NCBI RefSeq assembly: GCF_014805625.2
Contig: NW_024003300.1
Span: forward strand, 88,178 to 152,177
Length of the DNA: 64,000 bases
Direction: 5' to 3'
Source: Glossina fuscipes
Lineage: Eukaryota; Arthropoda; Insecta; Diptera; Glossinidae
This document shows positions 9,728 to 21,085 of the stretch, piece after piece. Each line of letters begins with the position of its first letter. Position 1 is the first letter of the stretch. The notes beneath the pieces were generated by a model. It worked only from the letters and a program-made list of their open reading frames with translations, was not told the origin of the DNA and did no database searches. Position numbers and translations under genes: made by a program.

Positions 9728-10885
9728 CAAGTAAGAAAGTTATATTCGCCGATGGCCTAATCTCGCATACCCACCACTATGCTTTTCGAATTCTACTCTC
9801 CAAGTTCTTTTATTTAATACCCATATCGCTGTTGTTATTAAGAAAAAAGTAATCGCGGTGTCTACCATAGCCATCTTAAAATGAACCAATTTTTAGGCAG
9901 ACAATATATCTTCATTTGAGGAAGTACTTTTATACGTTTTGTCTTGTTTTCCTTATAATTCAATTTAATAATAATTCAATTTAATTACTCGTAACTTTGT
10001 GTGGACACGATTGGTTCCATTTTTAGACTTAGAAAGCAAAGTGTCTCGTAAAGCAAAAGTCGAAAGTTTCATCCTTTTAACCTTAATAAAGAGCAAAAAT
10101 CAAAAAAATTTTGTTCAAAAAAACTCCGTTGCGTTCAGGTTACGCTCCAATGCGCTCTTCTGTTCTGACCAACTAGGCTCAATTGTTTTTACCAAATTTG
10201 AGATTGATATCTTCATTTTTGCGACCAGAAGAGTGCCAACAAGACACCCCACACGGACACACAGGTGGACAGACATGGCTAAATCAATTCAGGATTTCAC
10301 GCTGACTAAGAGTATATATACTTTGTAGGGCTCTGATGCTTCCCTTTGGGCCTTATATATTGCGAGGACGTTTCGTTTCTTTCCTACGGCTGAGACTGAG
10401 CCCAGCAGCCCAGGAAGGAAATAAAACCGCAAGAAAATTTATTTGTTGCTGAGACAGGTTCTTTTATTCGCGATTCGGGAGTCGAAGGCGGACTTCTTTC
10501 TTCGAGCGTCTATAACAGACTATCTTAACTAAACTTCAACCTTAACCTGTCCCTACCGCTACCTTAATCTATTTTATTCCATGTTATCCCTATCGCTATC
10601 TTAGTCTATCCCTACTGATACCTTAACCTATCCTATTCTATTCCTATTTCTATCTGAATCTAAACTACTCTATGTCATTTCTATCTTAACCTATCCCTAT
10701 CGCTGTGCTACTCTTACTACTACCTTAACCTACCCTATTGCTAACTTAACACTAGCACTACTTTCCCCTCACCAAAAACGGAGAACACGTGAGGCCAAAA
10801 CGAGGGACGACTTTGCGTCCTCACAATATATTATTGGAAAAAAAAAACAAAATGAGTATACCCCTATCTTAAAGTGGTGGGTATA
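9728..10885 (+). repeat. Dispersed repeat X, copy 1 (interrupted by a solo LTR)
   Basis: The left end CAAGTAAGAAAGTTATATT is shared, with one mismatch, with copy 2 at 20.2 kb. Near the right end both have TATATRTACTTT followed by CT-GA-G-TTCC. After the inserted LTR the sequence resumes and ends GGTGGGTATAAAAATGG, while copy 3 at 37.7 kb ends (minus strand) GGTGATGGGTATAAAAAT. The repeat has no long frame and is presumably non-autonomous. I associate similar sequence with common dipteran repeats, but I cannot name its class with confidence. Confidence 0.6.
10361..10825 (-). repeat. Solo LTR (gypsy type), copy A, with ATAT target duplication
   Basis: The 465-bp unit starts TGCGAGGACG and ends GTCCTCACA, so its ends form short inverted repeats (TGYGAGGAC). 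It is flanked by ATAT on both sides (10357-10360 and 10826-10829), the 4-bp duplication typical of gypsy integration. It shares its ends and overall design with the two provirus LTRs at 13968 and 19838: the same CGTGAGGCCAAAA near one end and an internal CTATCYTAACCTAT-rich tract. The AATAAA-type signals lie on the minus strand, so it is probably in minus orientation. It sits inside repeat X. Confidence 0.86.
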
Positions 10886-13800
10886 AAAATGGTATGGCTT
10901 ATGTCCATATATATGTTATGTTTTGTTTCACATAGAAGCCAAACAAGAAGTCATGGTACTGATTATGGATCTTTTGGTTAATTAGTCTCCACTTCGACGA
11001 CGGAGATTGAAAGTGATTTACTTTTCGATTATGTATGACTGTAGATATTCACTTCGAAAATATACAGAAAAAATAAGAAGAAAATTATATTTGTTTGTTT
11101 ATAAATAACCAATACGAGACAATAAAGAACAAAACCATATAAACGTTAATAAAAACGCGATTATATAAAATTTTTAATAGAGTGAAATAAAATGGAAAAG
11201 TAAGCCGTTTTAAGACCCAAAATAATTTATTTATATATAAAATATTTATAGAATTTATAAATATTAGTAATTGTTCTCTGTCATGCACTCATCCTATTAT
11301 AAAAGCACATAAACGATTGAAAACGTTCTGGTATATGACATTTTTCTATTTTTACTTTTCATATTTATACAATATTGTAAGTTTCTAATGTAATATTCGA
11401 ATATGAAAGTGTATCCCTAAGCTTTTAAGTTTGAACAGTTATTATTTGTCAAACTGTGTTTTCTTGTTTCTATTTTCCAAGTGTCAGTTGTGAAAAATAA
11501 CTGTTCCGAATAGAAAAGAAATTACAGAAATTTTGTACTTACCCACAAATACTATCATACTTTTGCAAATGGTTGGTGTAGTATGGTTTTGCGATACTTA
11601 TTATACCTCCAAAATTGGCGATCCGGCAAAACTAAAATAAGAAGCAGGAACCAATGGCATTTAGATCAAACTTGCTCAAGGCGATCTATTTCAGTAATCA
11701 CAATCCCATCTAGATAATTTAAAAAAAACGATCAATTTTTAACGAAGTTCATATTCAGCCAACATTAAACAACACCCATCGATCACCGCAAAGTCAAAGC
11801 GGAGACATCGTTTCAAAATAACAAAAAATTAAGTCAAAACTCATTTCAATTACCGGCATTACTTCTACTCAATAAATCTATATACAAAAATATTATTATT
11901 ATAATTATTATAATTTTAGACTAATGAAGTAAATGCTTAGACTAAAAAAAAAGACATTGAACACTAGTAGCACAGGCTATCGATTCATATACAAAAATTT
12001 AATTAAAGTTTTTCTAGAAACGCAACTCTAAAAGAGAAGCTTGTGGTAACTTTTCTTAGTTTATACTCAATACAAATGCAAATCTGGTCGCAGCGACGGG
12101 AAATTCATTGTGGCCCTTTTTTAAGGTAACTCTGGGAGCGCATTGGGCGACAATCACCAGCAAATTTGCTTACATGATTAAATTTCGTTGGTGACTATCG
12201 TCCACTTCATTGTCGGCTGCTTACATGATGACGCTAGCGATAACTTCGAGGATTTTTTATTAGCATAATGACAGACACAACTGAAATCATCTTTACTCAA
12301 TTAGAAGCCGTAATAACAGCATAATAACCAATAGATCATTTAACTAAAGGACGACCGTTTAATACAATTACTGTAATGTAATATCCAAAACAAGTACGAT
12401 CTTGCCGATCCCGTGAAGAAAGGAATTCTAAATGCTGCTACAGCTACACACGCTCCTTTATACATGTTGATACACAAACAACACACGTCATGCATTTATT
12501 TAACACCACCCAATGAGTTAAAACTGCCAAAACCCTTAGATAACACCAACACCCAACCAGAGCTAGATCCGCTAGAGATAGCTGCTTCAAGAGTCAAGCT
12601 ACCGTAATTCTTTACCAACTGAAACGGGGTTCATCTACGGAAATATGGAATTCAACCACAGGTGCATTGTAGCGGAAGACATGAACGGCACATAACAGCT
12701 CTTCCGTACGAGATAAGAGCGACTTCATACAAAGTTCACCCAATACATGTAAGTACGCCGAATTCAAAAAGTTCTAATAGACAGACATACGTATAGCGAA
12801 AATAAGAAGTTGGACCGAATTTTAACTGAGGAGACAAAAAGCCGTCCGAAATTTATAGCAAACTTCAACTTCTCTATGGATCAAATTTTACAACAAATTT
12901 ATAAAGAAAGCTCTAGCTTAGAAAGTTTCCATAAAAATTAAATTTAATGTTTGCCGGATAAAGCCGTTTGGCTGTAGTCATTTCAATAAATGTTACTGGT
13001 ACTTACAGGTCAATTACAAATATTAATAATTCTTTTTTGTAGGGATTAATCTTATAATGAAAAAGCAAAAGGCTCTGGAAACTGATATTTTTTATTTTAT
13101 ATATTTGTATAGCACCATATGATATCATTTAGCAATTGAAGTGTATGTACGATGTAGAGTGCAGCCACAGATAGGTAAAAATAAAATAAAAAGAAAAAAA
13201 AATGAAAAATTAAATCAGGTGGCACACTTTCAAAAATGTACTTATTCAAAAAATAACCGCAAGCATTATGTTTACAATAAGCGCCCATTACCAAAAATTA
13301 TAAACAGGCCATTTTATGCAATTTTAGTTAAAGAAAATTAGTATATCCATTTTATTAGTGAAGCTACTTAATTTTGAAGACTTCAAATCGAACTTGTCTT
13401 GGCATACAAGAAGTCAAATCAATATTCTAACTTTTTTTTTAATAGTGACGCTCTCGGCCAAATCAATTTTGGGAACTGAAAGAGTGCATGTCTTGGCATA
13501 GACAGCCAAGTAGGTTTGGAACACAAGTACACACATCTGCTCACTTTACACTTTCACTACGTTGGATTAATAGGAAAACCTCAGTCCCACGACACTACCT
13601 ACTTAAATTATTAAATATCACTACACTATAAGGTATACTTTGTATACTACTTTCAAATGAATTGCAAATCAAGACATTAGTAAGAAGTGCTTCAAAATGG
13701 TTTTATAAAGAAAGCGTTGAATTTTCGAATACATGTTTTCGTTTAGTCAACTGTTTGTAGGTAAAACACCCACAATCATTACTAACTTTGAACAATCAAT

Positions 13801-13967
13801 TTTCATACCCACAGCCGATCTGTGGTGTATCCTACCTATGATCCCCGTTCGGCTACATTTTTATCTGGGATTCTCAAACTTAGGTCTTCAACCCCTTAAA
13901 CCTCATGAATAAAACGTTAAAATATTTTTACATACATATTCCCGAAAATATTAAAAATAATAAGAGT
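10886..13967. other. No gene recognised; A/T-rich, small repeats only
   Basis: I found no coding motif in this 3-kb stretch. At 12160-12240 the 11-mer GCTTACATGAT occurs twice near weakly complementary TTGGTGACTATCGTC and GGCGACAATCACCAG segments. At about 13802-13835 there is a hairpin-like ATACCCACAG-CCGAT-CTGTGGTGTAT, similar in form to the end of repeat X copy 3, so a fourth X end may be here in minus orientation. Confidence 0.4.
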
Positions 13968-14395
13968 TGCGAGGACGTTTCCGTCCCTTTCCTAAAGGCT
14001 GGGAAAGCTCAGCGGCCCAGGGTAATGGAAACGCACAAGAAATTTGTATTTTGCAGGGATCTTTATTTTTAGTATTTGTAATCTAAATCTTACTCCGACT
14101 ACTATGACTCGAAAACTACGTCTCTCTTAGCCGGCAACTGAATTCCAACTCACCTAACCTATCCTTAACCTACGCTTAATCTGACCTATCCTATTCTTAA
14201 CCTATTTTAATCTATTCCTATTCTATCTTAATCTATTTCTATTCTATCTTAATCTATTCTTATCCTATGTCTATCCTATTCTTATACTACGTCTATCCTA
14301 CTTTTGTCCTATCTTACTCTCTAGCACTCCTCTCTCCCCAATCAGAGACGGAGAACCCGTGAGGCCAAAATGGGGGACGACTTTGGGTCCTCACA
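13968..14395 (-). repeat. Provirus LTR copy B (3' LTR in minus orientation)
   Basis: This 428-bp LTR starts TGCGAGGACG and ends GTCCTCACA. It contains AAAATAAAGATCC on the minus strand, a likely polyadenylation signal placed near the LTR's minus-strand end. The centre is a run of CTATCYTAATCTATTC-type units. It is closely similar to copy C and less so to copy A. Confidence 0.88.
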
Positions 14396-15176
14396 GATCC
14401 TCCGTTCTTCGGGAGAAAGAGAAGTGGCTGATGACGCGCCTCTCCGGTATTGGCCGGTCGGTGACGGCTTCGGTGTGGCGCTATCGCTTGCTGCTGCAGT
14501 TGTGTTGGGCCGAACGTGGCCACAGAGCCTGCTCCATGTGCGGAGCAGGGCGTTACTGTCGATAATGGTGCAGAGCTTGTTACCGGAGCAGAGCAGGGTG
14601 CTGTTGTTTTCCGGTAATGGTGCATAGCCGGGTTGCCGGAGGCGTATCGTCGTTTGAACAGTCGGTCGTCTTTCACGACGATCTTGTGCTCGGCGATGGT
14701 GGTGGCTCCCTGCAAATTCGCGAACTTTGACAACTCTTGCTGCAGGAAGCGTTCAATGCGGCGGTGCTCTTCCTCGGTTTTCAATCGTTGCCTCTCAGTT
14801 ATATGATGGTCGTCTATCACAGTTTGCGGGCTTTCGAAGGGCGCATTGGCTCTGTGATATGTCTGGTTCTGCATCGCCTTAGCGGCAAGCTCACCTGTCG
14901 GTGCTAGGCTCGTTCGGCTGACACGTAGCCGTCTTGCTGGCGCATTGCAGTTTAACCTCAAACGATTCCCGAACCAATTCCCCTCACTGGTGATGCGCTC
15001 CTTCGTGATTTCCCGGTCGACAACATTGTATGGTCCGTACGCCCCGTCGGCCGCAAGTCCAGTAGTGTTGGGTCGGGCAATCGTAGTAGTGATGGCCGTT
15101 CTGACCGCATCGTCAGCACGCCGCCGGCGTATTCCAACGCCTCTCGTATGATCTTGCGTTCAATACCCGTGGCCCG
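14396..15176 (-). pseudogene. pol: Internal remnant of the provirus: segment just before RT
   Basis: On the minus strand, from 14961 downwards, a 215-codon frame runs into the LTR. About residues 70-115 (ELSKFANLQGATT, HKIVVKDDRLFKRRY, NPAMHH) resemble the segment that precedes and enters the RT domain in gypsy Pol. Directly after this the similarity stops and a Thr/Ala/Ser-rich stretch leads to the LTR, so RT, RNase H and integrase have been removed. A second minus-strand segment from 15176 to about 14960 (starting RATGIERKIIREALE) is open but unrecognised. The composition is more G+C-rich than the surroundings, which marks its boundary well. Confidence 0.6.
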
Positions 15177-15186
15177 NNNNNNNNNN
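15177..15186. other. Assembly gap (10 N)
   Basis: Ten Ns lie directly between the provirus interior and the 5' end of the LINE. The missing LTR fragment and possibly much of the provirus would belong here, so the real distance is probably larger than ten bases. Confidence 0.99.
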
Positions 15187-15599
15187 TGTCGCGCGGTATA
15201 GTCGTATATATTTTGTTTCGGCAATTAATATTCTAATTTTTTGTTGAATTTCGTGGCTATTCTGCCTTATAGTGTGTGAATTTTTAATATACTTTGAGAA
15301 GAAAGTGAGTGAATTCAAAGTAAAAGAAATATTTTTTCTTTACGCTTTGATTCATTTGATTTTTGCAAACAAAAATTTTGAGCTCTAATATAAATCTCTC
15401 TTTTTTTTTTTGTTTTCTCTCTTTTTCTCTGTTATTTTTTTTGCTGTTTGGATATTGTGTTGCTAGTAATCTCTCGTTACAGTGTCAACCTAATAGAGAA
15501 GTTTTGCACAAATTGGTTGATAAATTTTTATGTTCAGGATTTTTTTTAGTGATTTGTGTGTCTGTTCTTCATAATCCACAACTGTCTTTTTGACTGGAC

Positions 15600-16652
15600 A
15601 TGGAGTGTTTATATACACCTTGTCGGGTGAGATCAGGCCCGGATTCTGATAGGTTCCTTTCTTGTTGGCTCTGCGAGCGCTTTGGTCATGCAAAGTGTGC
15701 CGGTATTCTCGGCCGTGCTGCTGACGCAGTCGCTGATCCGTCTAAAGGCTTAAGATGGTCATGTCCTGACTGTAGGCAGCGGGACATTGACTTTTATAAA
15801 CTTTTCACGGAGACCCGTTATGGTTTCTCGGAATTGAGTAGAAATCTCGGCTCCTTGTGGGAAAAGTTTGAGCTCATTAAGTCTAGATTTGATGAGTGTC
15901 GCCTCATTGGATACCCATCTTCTACTCGTAGCGTAGCGTGTGGGACGCCACCTCCGGCTTTCTCCAAATCTAATTCGTAGGTACAAGTTACCGCTCCCTC
16001 TAACTCTAAAATGAACAGTAATGTTTCCGATATTGCTGAGTCGGTTGGTAGCAAAACAGTTACAAACAAACCGGCAAGTCCGTCGGTTTTAAGCTACGCT
16101 GAAGTGGCAAGGGTATCTCCGCCCAGAACCGCCACTCACTCTAATCAAGCGCCATCGCCTAAAAGTAATAAAGAGAAAAATAAATCATTCTCTCCTCCTG
16201 GCTGTTCGCGTGTGAATGCTGGTCACCAGACTGGGCAAGTCTCACAAGCTGCCGGTACGAGGGCGATAACCTCATCTATATTCTCCCCAACTCGAAACTC
16301 TCCTACCGTGAACCCCCCTCCTGTTCCAAATAATGAAATTTGCTTGGCGGCAGTTCCTCCCAGAAAAGCAATATTTGTGTCAAGACTGGCACCTGAAACA
16401 TCGGTGGATAACATAAAAAGTTATCTGGCGACGAAAGTCCCATCAGTCAACTTAAAGCGTGTTAGCATCTTCAAAATGGCTCCTTCTCAAGCTAGGGCAA
16501 TCTCCTCTTTTAAAATACTAGTTCCGACTGAAAACAGTGATATGTTGTTAAACAAATCATTGTGGCCAGTAGGATCCTTAATTAAGGAATTTATCCCTCG
16601 AGATCGTCCCCGTAATACCAAAGCAATAGTCTTGTCGCCTTCAAAAAACTAA
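15600..16652 (+). pseudogene. CR1-like LINE ORF1 (PHD-type zinc finger), one internal stop
   Basis: ORF1 starts MECLYTPC. Cys/His positions CWLCERFGHAKCAG and WSCPDCRQ make a PHD-like finger in the first 60 residues, and a predicted helical segment follows. The middle is Ser/Pro/Asn-rich; the C-terminal third (VPPRKAIFVSRLAPET, then IKSYLATKVPSV and FKILVPTENS) resembles an RNA-binding fold of LINE ORF1 proteins. A TAG at 15978-15980 interrupts the frame. Copy 2 at 63.8 kb has TTG at the same place and reads on, so the TAG is a point mutation here. ORF1 proteins bind element RNA. Confidence 0.8.
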
Positions 16653-16654
16653 TC

Positions 16655-19458
16655 GTTTCTTCAGGCCCACTATCTCTCATTTATCAAAATGTTAGGGGCC
16701 TAAATTCGAAAATTCGTTCCACTTTTCTAAATTCAGTGAGCACTGAGTTTTTCTGTTTGGCCTTTACTGAGACTTGGATGAAACCCGATCTTCATTCGTC
16801 GGAACTTTTTCATAATTCTTTCCAAGTCTTTAGAAATGATCGAGTGAATCGCATTGGTGGTGGTGTATTAATTGTCATATCTGCGTCAGTCCCGTCCAAG
16901 TTAATTGAATTTCCCACTTCTCCTGACGTTGAATTTATCGCCATTCGTGCGAAAATGCCTAATAAACATCTATTTATAACCTGCTCCTATATTCCCCCAA
17001 AATCTGATATCTCCATATACAGGCAACACGCTTCCCTCATTTGTGAAGTGGCCAAGCGGTCTAGACCCACCTATTTGGTCGTTGCATTGGATGACTTCAA
17101 TTTGCCTCAAGCCACTTGGTCTAACAGTGATAATTCTGACTGTTTGGTTCCTACTTCAACGTCTGATAGGGCTGTTGTGTTCTTTAGTGAATTGTTTGAT
17201 CATAATTTGGATCAATATAATCGTACCCCTAATTGTAATGGTAGGCTGCTTGATCTCTGCTTTGCCAATTTTCCCGAGATTTACGTTAATCGTTGTCCAC
17301 TTTAAAGTTTACCTGAGGATCCTTATCATCCATCAATATGCATTTCCTTTCATCATATGAATGATGGTTTGTTGAATTGCCTTAATGTGCCAAATCAAAC
17401 TTTATTAAATAATTATTATGATTTTCATAAAATCAATATTGTATTGCTAAAATACCTTCTTTCACTTTTGACGATTGATTTCTCAACTGGTAGTATTGAA
17501 AGCTTATTGTCATCGTTCTACAATACATTAAATCTAGCTATTGCTGCATCTGTTCCGGTCAAGCATTGTCGACCTCGAAGCAGGTTCCCCCGTGGTTTAA
17601 TAAGACAATTAAATATCACAAGAATAGAAAAAATTCGCTATTCAAAAAATATTCGAAAAGTGGCTCTGCGCTCGACTATGCCGCTTACTCGGTGGCGATG
17701 CATAGATTTAACTCCATCAACCATCGTTATTACCGCAGATACCTTCAGTTCATTAAATCCTCTCTGTTTGCTAATCCTAAATTCTTCTTTAAATTTGTTA
17801 ACTCTAAAAGAAAAATTTTCACATATCCCTCTCATTTTTCTTTTAATGGCTCTGATTCCTCGGATGATTTCGAAATCTCAAATCTATTTGCTGAGTATTT
17901 CCGACGAAACTTTTCGATTGCTAATTTCGATTTATCAGCAAACTACCCATATCCTATAACTAACTTGATTTCAATCCCTAACTTGGTTATTTCGGAAAAT
18001 GACGTCTTTAAAGGGTTGAGTTTTCTAAAATACAGTTGTTCGCCTGGACCTGATGGAATTCCATCATGTGTACTTAAATCTTGCGCTGTCGAGTTATGTC
18101 GTGTGATCTGAAGGATTTTTAACATGTCGTTGTATTTAGGTGTTTTCCCTTCATGTTGGAAGAGTAGTTTCCTTATTCCTATCCACAAGAGTGGAAGTAG
18201 ACAATTTGTTGAGAACTACAGAGGCATAGCCAAGATGAGGGTCTTGCCCAAGTTGTTCGAGCGAATTGTGACTCAGCGTTTGGCCTTTGCCATTAATTCG
18301 TATATTTCTCCGCACCAGCACGGCTTTCGGAAAGGGCGATCTACAGTCACCAACTTGTTAGAGTTTACCTGTCATGTTTTCAAGGCTTTTTCTAGCGGCT
18401 CTCGCACAGATGTTATTTACACTGATTTAAGCAAAGCATTTGATATGGTTAACCATAGACTACTTATCTTTAAACTCCAAGCCTCTGGTTTCCCACCCTA
18501 CTTAGTGAAATGGATAAGCTCTTATTTGCACAATAGATCCTTCAGGGTTTTGTTTAACTCCATCACCTCGGATGAATTCCCCGTTACGTCTGGCGTACCT
18601 CAAGGAAGTCACTTAGGTCCTATTTTATTTAGTTTATACATTAACGATCTCCCATCGGTGGTTAATTCCAGCCAGATCTTAATGTATGCTGATGATGTGA
18701 AACTGTTTTCTTCCTTCTCTGTTAAATCGCAATCACATCAGCTTCAAGGTGATTTGGATAATTTTGTTGCATGGTGCTCTTTGAATCTTCTGAAACTAAA
18801 TCTGAGTAAATGTAAGAAGCTTTCATTCTCATTCATTACTCTGTATTTCATAGATTCGCGTCAGTTGGAGGACGTCGATTCGATTGCAGATTTAGGCGTT
18901 CTATTTGACCATAGGTTACGTTTTAACTTGCATATTGAGCTCTCGATTAGCAAAGCTAGGTCTGCGCTTGGTTTTATAAAAAGGTGGTCCAAAGAGCTTG
19001 ATGATCCCTACATTACGAAAAGGCTGTACATGTGTTTGGTTAGACCCATACTTGAGTATGCCTCTGTTGTATGGTCTCCTTCATATAGGTGCTATGTAGA
19101 TTCAATTGAATCTGTTCAAAAGCAATTCTTGCTGTTTGCCCTTAAAAATTTGAGTTGGGATCCAAATGCCTCTCTTCCTCCGTATGAAAATAGGTTGCTT
19201 CTGCTGTCCTTACCGTCTCTTGAGAAACGTAGGTTTGTTCTTGGCGTTTCCTTTCTAATTAAAGTAATAAATGGTGGCATTGACTCGCCTTCATTACTTG
19301 GTGAAATAAGCTTTAATGTCCCTAACCGCTTCTCTAGGTACTTTATCTTGGTTAAGCTTAATCAGTGTAAATTTAATTATGAGCTGTTCAATCCGCTCAT
19401 AGTCATTTGCAAGAACCTAAGAACGTCTACCACTTATTCTCGTTATCGGACTCTTTAA
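16655..19458 (+). pseudogene. CR1-like LINE ORF2: endonuclease and reverse transcriptase
   Basis: The endonuclease (16655-17305) begins IYQNVRGLNSKI and shows FTETW, GGGVLI, SYIPPKSD and DDFNLPQATW; the family usually has GDFN, so one residue is altered. A TAA at 17303-17305 breaks the frame. A one-base indel near 17580 shifts it, and a TGA lies at 18109-18111. The RT then reads unbroken from 18124 to 19458 with SKAFDMVNH, SGVPQGSHLGPILF and MYADDVKLF (YADD at 18685-18696), and ends without an RNase H domain. ORF2 nicks target DNA and copies the RNA onto it. Confidence 0.87.
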
Positions 19459-19837
19459 AGTCCATTAAAGCAACATTGCTTAATACGCGCGATTTACCTA
19501 TGTCGTATTTAAACTAGCTTTTATCCTTAAAAAGTCGTTACGTTTCGAAAGTGAATTATTGTCAATTTATTATCGGTTGCCAGGCTTATGCATGTTTGCG
19601 ATGGCTTAGGGGTTCATTTGCAATTTGGTCCTGTACCGGTTGTAAGTGTGCTCCTATGCTGATAGTGTACATGCTTTTTTTTTTCTTTTTTTTTTTTTTC
19701 TTCTTATTTGTTTTATTATGTTTATACTCAATTTTATTGTTAATTAATATAAGTTTTGCATTAAGAGCCAATTGAACTCGACTGTTATTTGTTTGTGAGT
19801 TTCTAGTATAAATGGAATAAATAAAATAAAATAAAAA

Positions 19838-20187
19838 ATAATGGAAACGCACAAGAAATTTGTATTTTGCAGAGACCTTTATTTTTAGTATTTTTAATCT
19901 AAATATTATTCCGACTACTATGACTCGAATGACTCTCTATTGGTCGGCAACTGAATTCCAACTCACTTAACCTATCCTTAACCTACGCTTAATCTGATCT
20001 ATTCTATTCTTATCTTATATTAATCTATTCCTATTCTATCTTAATCTATTCTTATCCTATGTCTATCCTATTCTTCTACTACGCCTATCCTACTCTTATC
20101 CTATCTTACTCTCTAGCACACCTCTCTCCATAGCCAAAGACGTAGAATCCGTGAGGCCAAAATGAGGGACGACTTTGGGTCCTCACA
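19838..20187 (-). repeat. Provirus LTR copy C, truncated by LINE insertion
   Basis: The sequence from TAATGGAAACGCACAAG to GTCCTCACA matches LTR B closely over its whole length, but the first 50 or so bases of the LTR are missing on the left where the LINE tail ends. The GAGT following it pairs with GAGT before LTR B. It is the 5' LTR of the minus-strand provirus. Confidence 0.85.
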
Positions 20188-20204
20188 GAGTTTATGAAAT
20201 ATGT

Positions 20205-21085
20205 TAAATTGAAACAAGTAAGAAAATTATATTTGATCGTGACTGTTATCCTAAGACAGCCAAAAAATAAAATAGCTAAATTTTCACGCTCTGTAATATG
20301 CAGGGGACGCGGCTAATTTTTCTCATTTTGCAAATGAAAGCTTTTATCGTATAAGCATGGTGGCGCTGTAGGTCCGTCCTTTGGAAAATTTGGATCAGTT
20401 CCAAATTCTTTGTCAAATTTGTAGGCGAACCTGAGAGTGTTACGCACAGATACTGCACTATAGGACAAATGGGCAGGTGGACAGAAGAATATGCTTAGGT
20501 GGTTTTTAGATTTAAAACTGCTCACGATCATACATAGTTTATTCGATTTTTGAAGCTTGTATCTCCGCGTTTTGAAGGCATTAAAAAAAATTTTAATTTG
20601 GTACACTATTACATTGGCGTGGTAAGTGTAGTCAATTTTTTTTTATACAGCTACTATAGAATCGCCCATAGAATATGCGTGCAAAATTTTCTACATTTAT
20701 TTGCTATAGTTTATGAGCAATGACTACAAAGCCAATTTGTTATTCCCTTTGAAAAACAGAGATATTCCCAGTTTATGTGGTACCATGGGCGTGCCCTTTG
20801 GTCGCTTTGGTCCTTTTTTAGTACCAACCTGCGTGCAAGAATTTCCAATGTTTCTGCAAAATTGCAAATCGACAGCTTCATTTTTACGGTCAGGAGAATG
20901 TTTACAACAGACATTTCAAAGACGAACTGAGAAACATGCTTAAATCGATTTAGAATTTGTATCTGAACAATAATATATGTACTTTTTGGAGTCTCTGAAG
21001 ATTCCTTCTGGTCGTAAACGACATAAACGTTTTGGCAAAGTTAATATATCGTTTTCCTGCGATGCTGGGTATAGGAAAGAAAGGT
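20205..21085 (+). repeat. Dispersed repeat X, copy 2
   Basis: It begins near CAAGTAAGAAAATTATATT and ends near GCGATGCTGGGTATA. Near the right end TATATGTACTTTTTGG and GATTCCTTCTGG match the corresponding parts of copy 1, and GTTTTGGCAAAGTTAATATAT matches copy 3. Short frames inside are not convincingly coding. The similarity is by eye and the outer limits are approximate. Confidence 0.5.

Larger units (their letters stand above)
15187..19837 (+). mobile_element. CR1-like LINE, copy 1, nearly full length, inactivated
   Basis: It has a 5' UTR starting TGTCGCGCGGTATAG, an ORF1 with a PHD-like finger, an ORF2 with endonuclease and RT, and a short ATAAA-type tail at about 19815-19837. The same 5' end occurs at 63062, where a second copy begins. 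ORF1 with a PHD-like finger plus ORF2 without RNase H fits the CR1/L2 group, while a Jockey-group member is the main alternative. Its 3' tail abuts the truncated LTR C, so it inserted into that LTR. It carries at least three stop codons and one frameshift. Confidence 0.85.
13968..20187 (-). mobile_element. Gypsy-type provirus split by a CR1-like LINE and an assembly gap
   Basis: A full LTR at 13968-14395 and a truncated LTR at 19838-20187 bracket internal sequence. The base quartet just left of the first LTR is GAGT (13964-13967) and just right of the second is GAGT (20188-20191), as expected for the target duplication of one insertion. The pol-like remnant next to the left LTR reads on the minus strand, so the left LTR is the 3' one. 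A LINE sits between the internal piece and the right LTR, whose first 50 or so bases are missing on the plus strand; they should lie left of the LINE and are presumably lost at the 10-N gap. Most of gag and pol is absent. Confidence 0.83.

Noticed and set aside
10517..10770. CCTTAACCTA-like units as insect telomere repeats
   Set aside because: The units are irregular, lie inside LTRs of a dispersed family, and higher flies lack the usual TTAGG telomere.
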